Source: Bacteroidales bacterium | GTDB lineage: Bacteria > Bacteroidota > Bacteroidia > Bacteroidales > JAADJA01 | DNA length: 49,321 nt | Direction of reading: 5' to 3' | Assembly (NCBI GenBank): GCA_016783885.1 | Contig: JADHVR010000020.1 | Coordinates: 1-49,321 of the forward strand | In this document: positions 25,920 to 32,431 of the stretch, piece by piece | Position numbering within the stretch: position 1 is the stretch's first letter | Layout of the letters: each line of letters begins with the position of its first letter | Notes under the pieces: generated by a model | The model's database searches: none | Told to the model about the DNA's origin: nothing | Seen by the model: the letters and a program-made list of their open reading frames with translations, nothing else | Made by a program: the position numbers and the translations under genes

Positions 25920-26684
25920 TTACCAATCCTCATCATTTTCATATTGCTCCATAAAACGTAATATTGATACAATTTGATAATAGACATTTTCTTCAATATC
26001 AACTTTTATTTGCTGCCAATTCTTATTCGCTAATTTTTTCCCATATGTTTTAGTAAGACTTTCATAAGGGCAATATTTATCATTTGTAATTAGTCCATGA
26101 CCATAGTTATGTTGAGAAAATGTATGTTTAAAATCTTTAAATGTAAACCTATACCTACTTTCTTTAATTTCAAGAATAATATCATATCTAACATAACCTC
26201 CATCATAATTGCCAAAGTAAACTTTAAAAGTGCCCTTTCCAGCCAATTCACCTGATTCTTTATCAGAAATCTCTAATACTTCTTCTGATTCTTTAAATGA
26301 CTCAAAAAACCACTTTCTGCCTCTCAAATAAAGTTGATTTTTGTTAGCACCCTCAACCTTTACAACTCCCTGATAGGATAAAATAATTTTTTCCGTTTGT
26401 TTATATTGCGTTAGAAATGCTTTATCATATCTCCAGTCTTTAATTTCTTCAATAATTGACTTGGGAACTTGCCTAAGCCCCAAATACCCTTCCTCAGTAA
26501 TATAATTACAATTCAGTTTAGTCTTCTTTATTATTTCGTGTTTGTTTTCATTTATATTACAGACAAATATTTCACCCGATTTAAGAATAAGAGTATCCTT
26601 AAAATCATTTGGGTTTAATTCTGAATTATTTTGTGAATACAGAAATACAGGGAGAATAGTCAGCACAAGAATAATTCTTTTCAT
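25920..26684 (-). CDS. Secreted DUF4468 domain protein
   Basis: The 254-residue product has a signal peptide (MKRIILVLTILPVFLYSQ). The N-terminal part (about 30-80) contains LILKSGEIFVCNINE, and a DUF4468 domain follows: KWFFESFKESEEVLEISDKE, GELAGKGTFKVYF and YDIILEIKESRYRFTFKDF. The C-terminus is a helix ending EDW. The start at 26684 gives the signal peptide; the frame extends upstream to 26762, but that part has no signal. It follows the zinc-ribbon gene by 83 bp on the same strand, so it may be third in a short operon. Function is unknown. Confidence 0.75.
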   Translation of the reverse strand: MKRIILVLTILPVFLYSQNNSELNPNDFKDTLILKSGEIFVCNINENKHEIIKKTKLNCNYITEEGYLGLRQVPKSIIEEIKDWRYDKAFLTQYKQTEKIILSYQGVVKVEGANKNQLYLRGRKWFFESFKESEEVLEISDKESGELAGKGTFKVYFGNYDGGYVRYDIILEIKESRYRFTFKDFKHTFSQHNYGHGLITNDKYCPYESLTKTYGKKLANKNWQQIKVDIEENVYYQIVSILRFMEQYENDEDW

Positions 26685-26767
26685 ATCGAACTGGTTTGAT
26701 AAATATTTTGACAAATTTCCTGATTTTTTATTTATGATATAATAACAACTATTTAAAAGCAAATCTA

Positions 26768-27016
26768 TTAATATTTTACAGGCTTTTTACAATAAGGACA
26801 AACACGCCTTTTTCTGTAAAATTCTTTACCACAGTTATTACAAGTATATTTATTAAATGAATCGGTTTTCTCACCCATTTGAATTAATAAACGTGAGATA
26901 GTTCTTAACTCATTTTTAATCTTAGATAGATTTGAAGACATTACAAAAAAGACTAATATTAGAATTATAGATATGATAATTCCAATAAAACCAAATATTT
27001 CATTTATTGCTTGCAT
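26768..27016 (-). CDS. Small membrane protein with C-terminal zinc ribbon
   Basis: The 82-residue protein has one membrane helix (FGFIGIIISIILILVFFVMS), a short coiled coil (KIKNELRTISRLLIQM) and a C-terminal CxxC...CxxC ribbon (YTCNNCGKEF then VCPYCKKP). The orientation probably puts the ribbon in the cytosol. Small proteins of this layout occur widely, but no function is assigned. It starts 42 bp after the lipoprotein gene. Confidence 0.7.
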   Translation of the reverse strand: MQAINEIFGFIGIIISIILILVFFVMSSNLSKIKNELRTISRLLIQMGEKTDSFNKYTCNNCGKEFYRKRRVCPYCKKPVKY

Positions 27017-27058
27017 GATTTTTTTGTTTGTTTAATGGATTGAATTATACTAATATAC

Positions 27059-27631
27059 TTAATCTATTACTCCTAATATACTGTCATTATCAGGAGTAAA
27101 CATATAAGTTTTTGTTATTTCCTGTTTAGCATAGTTTAATAAAGGATTTTTTATGGAATATGAGACTTTTGTTTTATTAAATAATACTCTCGATGTATCT
27201 TTTTTTAATTCTGAGATTCGATTATAATGCCATTCCAAAAATGAACCTTTACAATCAGTTTGGTAAATATTAATTAAATTTTTGCTAATTTCAATTAAAT
27301 TTTCATACATTTCAATCATTGATTTATTTGAAAGTCCATACTTTTTTCCAGAATTTTTATAATCTTGTATTTGCTCCTCATCCCTTTTTATGCTTTGCTT
27401 TAGTGTTTCTATATTTTTATCTCTCTTTTCAATAAATTCAGGCATTAAAATATCTAAACTGTCTTGAGCAATAACATATCCTAAATCAATAATTTCAAGA
27501 ACTTTTAAACTTAAATCTGTTTTTGTATCCCCTGTTGTTTGTTCATAGGCTGCAATGACAGATTCTCTGGGGTCTCTTGTACAGCTTGCAAATATTATTA
27601 TAATAAAAAGGATAGATACATAATTTTTCAT
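27059..27631 (-). CDS. Hypothetical lipoprotein
   Basis: The 190-residue product has a lipoprotein signal (MKNYVSILFIIIIFASC, lipid Cys 17), then a mostly helical, Lys/Glu-rich region about residues 60-120. SVIAAYEQTTGDTKTDLSLK occurs near the N-terminus. It is probably anchored in an envelope membrane facing the periplasm. The family is not recognised. It heads a likely three-gene minus-strand run (27631 to 25920) and has a -7 promoter. Confidence 0.65.
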   Translation of the reverse strand: MKNYVSILFIIIIFASCTRDPRESVIAAYEQTTGDTKTDLSLKVLEIIDLGYVIAQDSLDILMPEFIEKRDKNIETLKQSIKRDEEQIQDYKNSGKKYGLSNKSMIEMYENLIEISKNLINIYQTDCKGSFLEWHYNRISELKKDTSRVLFNKTKVSYSIKNPLLNYAKQEITKTYMFTPDNDSILGVID

Positions 27632-27662
27632 GTTAGGAATTTTTAAGATTAATAGAATAAAA

Positions 27663-27670
27663 CAAAGATA
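27663..27670 (-). promoter_or_regulatory. -7 promoter element of the lipoprotein/zinc-ribbon/DUF4468 run
   Basis: The minus strand reads TATCTTTG, followed by TTTTATTC. Transcription start near 27655 gives a leader of about 24 bases. Confidence 0.5.
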
Positions 27671-27866
27671 ATAAAATTCTACATATTTGTTTAAATTTAT
27701 ATTCCAAATCCCAGTAACTTGTATAAATATTGGTTATTTCAAAAATACAAATTATTGAACTAATCTATTTTAAAAATTCTCTCCAGTAATCCGGTGTGTT
27801 GTTTTTAGCCATATCTACCCAACAACAATAAAAGCTCCGTTATATTAAGACAGGTTTTTTTTAATT

Positions 27867-27920
27867 TTGATATTAAAAGAATTAATTAATTTCGCGTTCT
27901 CCTTGATTAAAGGAGTAACG
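27867..27920 (+). promoter_or_regulatory. tRNA-Thr promoter region and leader hairpin
   Basis: A TTTTG near 27867, a spacer of about 17 bp and TAATTTCG (27888-27895) form a weak promoter (one mismatch to TAnnTTTG). Directly after it, CGTT-CTCCTT (27895-27904) pairs with AAGGAG-T-AACG (27910-27920) around GATTA, 12 bp before the tRNA. The remaining 27671-27866 stretch shows nothing I can name. Confidence 0.35.
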
Positions 27921-27932
27921 GTTGTTGATCAA

Positions 27933-28005
27933 GCCTCTTTAGCTCAGTTGGTAGAGCGGTTCACTCGTAATGAACAGGTCGCCGGTTCAAGTCCGGCAGG
28001 AGGCT
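27933..28005 (+). tRNA. tRNA-Thr (anticodon CGT)
   Basis: Acceptor GCCTCTT pairs with AGGAGGC. The D arm is GCTCAGTTGGTAGAGC. The anticodon stem GTTCA/TGAAC encloses CTCGTAA (anticodon CGT), and the T arm is GCCGG-TTCAAGT-CCGGC. The discriminator is T and the CCA is not encoded. Confidence 0.95.
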
Positions 28006-28016
28006 CTTCTTGATTT

Positions 28017-28040
28017 TAAACTGACACTGAATAGGAATGC
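28017..28040 (+). repeat. 24-bp direct repeat, right copy
   Basis: This begins TAAACTGACACTGAA and ends GGAATGC, 21 of 24 identical to 24934-24957. It starts 11 bp after the tRNA-Thr 3' end. Confidence 0.5.
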
Positions 28041-28137
28041 AAACAGATAAAGAAACAAACAGCACTAAACCATTCAGTTAGTTTACACGAAAATAGTCCG
28101 TACGGATGCGTTTCAGTATAGATTTTAAAATCGTAAA

Positions 28138-28398
28138 TCACAACCTAAACCCATACTGCCTTGAAAACATCTCTATATTTTTGCTGATATTTCTCGCTAT
28201 ATCTTCTGCTTTCAACTCTTTATCGTTTTCAAAGCCTTTAGCAGCATAATAGATGTCTCTTATAAGCTGGGTTAACTCATTAAGCATCGCATGCTCTTTT
28301 TTATATGTGAATTCCAGGTCTGTTTTTTCATTCTGAAGCTCATCGATTATCTGTTCCAGTTCTTCCTGTGTATGTTTTCCGTATCCTTTGTAGTGCAT
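28138..28398 (-). CDS. Small helical hypothetical protein
   Basis: The 86-residue protein is almost wholly helical, with a coiled coil (EELEQIIDELQNEKTDLEF) and a C-terminal part ISKNIEMFSRQYGFRL. It has no signal peptide or membrane helix. It is divergent from the large FAD oxidase gene, with 57 bp between the starts. I recognise no family; its regular heptads and lack of low-complexity sequence support a real gene. Confidence 0.6.
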   Translation of the reverse strand: MHYKGYGKHTQEELEQIIDELQNEKTDLEFTYKKEHAMLNELTQLIRDIYYAAKGFENDKELKAEDIARNISKNIEMFSRQYGFRL

Positions 28399-28439
28399 TA
28401 TTAATACATTTAATTATTACTAATTACTATTAAGTGTCT

Positions 28440-28447
28440 TATTTTTG
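28440..28447 (+). promoter_or_regulatory. -7 promoter element of the FAD/Fe-S oxidase gene
   Basis: TATTTTTG followed by CATT. Predicted transcription start near 28454 is at the ATG (28456), so the mRNA is essentially leaderless, which decides the start codon. Confidence 0.6.
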
Positions 28448-28455
28448 CATTGATT

Positions 28456-31383
28456 ATGCAAAATTACAAAACCATATCGGAAGACCTGAATGAAATAAAA
28501 TCGGTTTTTGAGGGTGATATTTTTACTGATCACCACACAAGACTTCTTTATGCCACTGATGCATCAGCTTATATGGAGATGCCCTTAGCTGTTACCCGCC
28601 CGAAAAATACCGATGATATCAAAGCGCTGGTTATATTTGCTAAAAAGCATAATACTTCTCTTATTCCCCGTACTGCCGGGACTTCACTGGCCGGGCAGGT
28701 TGTTGGTGGAGGTATTGTTGTCGATGTTTCAAAATATATGACAGGTATTCTTAAGATCAACGAAATTGAAAAATGGGTCAGAGTTGAACCGGGAGTAGTT
28801 TTGGATGAGCTTAATAAAATCCTTGAACCTATAGGATTGTTTTTCAGCCCGGAAACATCCACTTCCAACAGGTGCATGATAGGAGGGATGGTAGGTAATA
28901 ATTCTTGTGGTGCACATTCCTTAATCTATGGAAGTACAAGGGATCATACTATTTCAGTAAAAATGGTTCTGAGTGACGGAACGGAAACGGAATTCGGGCC
29001 AGTCACAAAAGAACAATTTAATAAAAAATGCAAACTTAAATTTTTAGAAGGAGATATTTACAGGAATATACGTTCAATCCTGTCCGACCAGGAAAACCTG
29101 GAAGAAATTCGAAGGCAGTTTCCGGATAAGTCTATCATAAGGAGAAATACGGGTTATGCTATTGATCTTCTTCTCGAAACAGAACCCTTTACTAATTCGG
29201 GAGAAAAATTTAATTTCTCAAAAATAATAGCCGGCTCGGAAGGAACTTTGGCTTTTATTACAGAAATTAAATTAAGTCTTGATCCATTACCGCCTCCGGT
29301 CAAAGGATTGGTTTGTTTACATTGTAATAGTCTTGAAGATGCTTTAAAAGGTAATCTTATTGTCCTGAAATATAGTCCCTGCGCAGTTGAGTTAATGGAT
29401 GATGTGATTATGGAGCAGAGTAAATCCAGTATAGAACTGAGTAAGAACAGGTTTTTTATACAGGGAAAGCCTGCTGCTATGCTCATTGCTGAATTTGCCA
29501 AAGAAACAAAAGAGGAGGTTCTGAAGGTGACTTCGGAAATGGGAAAGGAAATGCGTAAAGCAGATTATGGTTATCATTTTCCTGTTTTGTTTGGAGAGGA
29601 CATTCCAAAGGTGTGGGCGCTGAGGAAAGGCGGTCTTGGTTTGCTTTCTAATATTCCCGGCGATGCTAAGCCTGTTCCCGTTGTTGAAGATACTGCTGTT
29701 CGACCTGTCGATCTTCCGGATTATATCGCTGATTTTAATAAATTACTTCTGAAGTATAAATTGAGTTGTGTGTATTATGCGCACATCGATACGGGAGAAC
29801 TTCATTTGCGTCCGGTTCTGAACCTTAAGGATAAAAATGATACAGAACTTTTTTATACTATTGCATACGAAACTGCAAAACTGGTAAAAAAATATAAAGG
29901 CTCGCTCAGCGGTGAGCATGGTGATGGCAGACTAAGAGGTGAGTTTATTCCTTTGATAATAGGGGAGAAGAACTATGATTTGCTAAAACAGATCAAAACC
30001 GCCTGGGACCCTGAAAACATCTTTAACCCGGGAAAAATTGTTGACACACCCAAAATGAACACTTCATTGAGGTACAAACCCGGGCAGCTTACCAAAGAAA
30101 TAAAATCGGTTTTTGATTTTTCGGCAGATTTTGGTTATTTGAGAAGTGTTGAAAAATGCAACGGTTCAGGTGATTGCAGAAAGTCGGAGGTTTTTGACGG
30201 AACTATGTGTCCGAGCTACCAGGCAACAAGGGATGAAAATAATACCACAAGGGCAAGAGCCAATACTTTAAGAGAGATTTTAACTAATTCAACCCAAAAA
30301 AATCCATTCGACAATAAAGAAATTTATGAAGTTCTTGATCAGTGTCTCTCCTGCAAAGGTTGTAAATCGGAATGCCCTTCGGGAGTGGATATGACTAAAT
30401 TAAAAGCAGAAGCGCTCCAGTATTATTATGATAAAAACGGTATTCCGCTCAGGACGAAGGCGACAGCCTATATAAGTCAAATAAACAGGATAGGAGCAAT
30501 CCTGCCTTCGATAACGAATTTTTTACTGACCAATAGTTTTACCTCCGGGCTTATTAAAAAAATTCTGGGATTTGCACCGCAGCGGAGTATACCACTTTTT
30601 TATAAATATACCTTACGGAAAACCCTGTCTGGGTTGCAAACCCAGACAGGGTTGCGGACAATATATTTATTTATCGATGAATTCACCAAATACAACGATA
30701 CCGAAATAGGAATAAAGGCTGTTAAAATTCTGATGAAACTCGGTTACAGGGTGGAAGTGCCTGAACATACCATTAGCGGACGAACTTTCCTTTCTAAAGG
30801 ATTGATAAGGAAAGCAAAAAAAATTGCAAATAAAAATGTTACCTTGCTAAAGGATATTATTACAGATAAAACACCACTTATTGGCATTGAACCTTCGGGC
30901 ATACTTACTTTCAGGGATGAATATCCCGATTTAGTGGATAAAGATCTGAAAGAAGCATCAATCAAATTGGCGAAATCTGCTTTGATGTTTGATGAGTTTA
31001 TTGCGCAGGAAATTGATAAGGGCAACATTACAAAAGATCAATTCACAAAAGAAGCAAGAAAAATTAGACTGCACGGTCATTGCCATCAAAAATCAATTGC
31101 ATCCACAGAGCCTACAAAAAAAATGCTTTCTTTACCTGAAAACTATGAAGTTGAGGAGATCAAATCGGGCTGTTGCGGTATGGCAGGTTCATTTGGTTAC
31201 GAAAAAGAACATTATGAACTATCGATGAAAGTGGGAGAATTAGTGCTGTTCCCCGAAATCAGGAAAACAGACGAATCTGCAATTATTGCTGCACCTGGTA
31301 TTAGTTGCCGGCAACAAATAAAAGACGGAACAGGGAGAAAAGCGTTGCATCCTGTTGAAATACTTTATGATGCGTTAGTGTAA
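28456..31383 (+). CDS. FAD-binding and (Fe-S)-binding oxidoreductase, D-lactate dehydrogenase type
   Basis: The 975-residue protein fuses an FAD-binding_4 domain (about 20-270; PRTAGTSLAGQVVGGGIVVD, GGMVGNNSCG), an FAD-oxidase C-terminal domain (about 275-530; SGEHGDGRLRGEF) and two iron-sulfur segments (CNGSGDC and CLSCKGCKSECPSG, about 570-650). A GlpC/CCG-type domain ends the chain (HGHCHQKSI, SGCCGMAGSFGYEKEHYELS). This is the layout of large D-lactate or 2-hydroxyacid dehydrogenases feeding electrons to the quinone pool; substrate is inferred. A perfect palindrome at 30621-30653 lies inside the frame between the Fe-S and CCG domains. No lactate permease is nearby. Confidence 0.9.
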   Translation: MQNYKTISEDLNEIKSVFEGDIFTDHHTRLLYATDASAYMEMPLAVTRPKNTDDIKALVIFAKKHNTSLIPRTAGTSLAGQVVGGGIVVDVSKYMTGILKINEIEKWVRVEPGVVLDELNKILEPIGLFFSPETSTSNRCMIGGMVGNNSCGAHSLIYGSTRDHTISVKMVLSDGTETEFGPVTKEQFNKKCKLKFLEGDIYRNIRSILSDQENLEEIRRQFPDKSIIRRNTGYAIDLLLETEPFTNSGEKFNFSKIIAGSEGTLAFITEIKLSLDPLPPPVKGLVCLHCNSLEDALKGNLIVLKYSPCAVELMDDVIMEQSKSSIELSKNRFFIQGKPAAMLIAEFAKETKEEVLKVTSEMGKEMRKADYGYHFPVLFGEDIPKVWALRKGGLGLLSNIPGDAKPVPVVEDTAVRPVDLPDYIADFNKLLLKYKLSCVYYAHIDTGELHLRPVLNLKDKNDTELFYTIAYETAKLVKKYKGSLSGEHGDGRLRGEFIPLIIGEKNYDLLKQIKTAWDPENIFNPGKIVDTPKMNTSLRYKPGQLTKEIKSVFDFSADFGYLRSVEKCNGSGDCRKSEVFDGTMCPSYQATRDENNTTRARANTLREILTNSTQKNPFDNKEIYEVLDQCLSCKGCKSECPSGVDMTKLKAEALQYYYDKNGIPLRTKATAYISQINRIGAILPSITNFLLTNSFTSGLIKKILGFAPQRSIPLFYKYTLRKTLSGLQTQTGLRTIYLFIDEFTKYNDTEIGIKAVKILMKLGYRVEVPEHTISGRTFLSKGLIRKAKKIANKNVTLLKDIITDKTPLIGIEPSGILTFRDEYPDLVDKDLKEASIKLAKSALMFDEFIAQEIDKGNITKDQFTKEARKIRLHGHCHQKSIASTEPTKKMLSLPENYEVEEIKSGCCGMAGSFGYEKEHYELSMKVGELVLFPEIRKTDESAIIAAPGISCRQQIKDGTGRKALHPVEILYDALV
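30621..30653. repeat. Perfect palindrome inside the oxidase reading frame
   Basis: Arms AACCCTGTCTGGGTT (30621-30635) and AACCCAGACAGGGTT (30639-30653) are exact inverse copies with loop GCA. The 33 bp equal 11 codons and keep the frame (KTLSGLQTQTGLR), in a linker just before IYLFIDEF. It looks like a mobile palindromic element tolerated in a surface loop. Confidence 0.8.
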
Positions 31384-31400
31384 AAATGAGAAAATATTTA

Positions 31401-32312
31401 TCAAACTTCAAAAACTTGCCCGTCAACAGCAGCTTCAGTATTTATAAATACAGTCCTTGCTTCTTGCAGCATGGGGTCAGTGGTTTCGTATCGAGTTGAA
31501 AAATGCCCGATAAGTAGTTTTTTAACATGAGCTTTAAGTGCAATTGTGGCAGCTTCTATCGTTGTTGTATGGAATTTCTCAGCCGCTACATCAGCTTTGT
31601 CGTGCATAAAAGTAGCTTCGTGGTAAAGTAAATCAGTATCTTTAATATACGGTATAACAGGCTCATGATAAGCAGTGTCGGAGCAATAGGCATACGAACG
31701 GGGCGGAGGAGGCGGGTATGTTAATTCTTTATTTTCATAAACTTTTCCGCCATCATCAATAAAGTCAGCACCGTTTTTAATCTTAACAAATTCATCAACA
31801 TGAATATCTAAGTTATTTATTACGTCTTTTCTAAGTTTTCTTTTTGCTTTTTTTTCTTTAAAAATAAAACCGCAGGTTGGAATATGGTGATTTAGCGGAA
31901 TGGTTTTAACAGTTAACTTATCATCTTCATAAATTGTATCGTGAACATCAGGGTTAAAGGGATGAAATATCAATGGGTAAATCAATTCTGTTTGGGAAGC
32001 CTGAAGCTGCATGTTAATTATATTTTCTAATTCGGGCGGACCATAAACATGTAATTCTTTGTTTCTGCCAAGCAGATGCATGGATGAGATCATTCCGATT
32101 AATCCGAAAAAATGATCTCCATGAAGATGACTGATGAAAATATGGTTGATACGCTGAATTTTGATATGATATTTTCTAAGCTGGACTTGTGTTCCTTCGG
32201 CACAATCGACAAGAAAAAACCTTTCGTTGTGATTGACTAATTGTGCTGTCGGATTCCGTTTGATTGTAGGTATGGCAGAATTGCTCCCTAATATAGTAAT
32301 TTTAAAAGTCAT
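31401..32312 (-). CDS. rnz: Ribonuclease Z
   Basis: The 303-residue metallo-beta-lactamase protein begins MTFKITILGSNSAIP, has the metal motif HLHGDHFFGL (about 62-71) and PYCSDTAY-type residues (YAYCSDTAYHEP), and HEATF near 230. RNase Z cuts pre-tRNA 3' of the discriminator base; both tRNAs here lack an encoded CCA, so this activity is needed. ATG 32312 is chosen because the longer frame (to 32396) runs into the terminator of the neighbouring S1 gene. Confidence 0.95.
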   Translation of the reverse strand: MTFKITILGSNSAIPTIKRNPTAQLVNHNERFFLVDCAEGTQVQLRKYHIKIQRINHIFISHLHGDHFFGLIGMISSMHLLGRNKELHVYGPPELENIINMQLQASQTELIYPLIFHPFNPDVHDTIYEDDKLTVKTIPLNHHIPTCGFIFKEKKAKRKLRKDVINNLDIHVDEFVKIKNGADFIDDGGKVYENKELTYPPPPPRSYAYCSDTAYHEPVIPYIKDTDLLYHEATFMHDKADVAAEKFHTTTIEAATIALKAHVKKLLIGHFSTRYETTDPMLQEARTVFINTEAAVDGQVFEV

Positions 32313-32380
32313 TATAATTCTTTTAGATTGTAAAAATAATGAAAACTTAGACTTATTTAAGCGATGAGCAATTAACGAAT

Positions 32381-32413
32381 AAAAAAAATCCCTCATTACA
32401 GAGGGATTTTTTT
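32381..32413 (-). terminator. Terminator of rpsA
   Basis: ATCCCTC and GAGGGAT form a 7-bp stem with a 6-base loop, flanked by A8 and T7 runs. It lies 19 bp after the S1 stop codon on the minus strand and is symmetrical, so it may work in both directions. Confidence 0.85.
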
Positions 32414-32431
32414 ATTTGGATATCCTGAATG

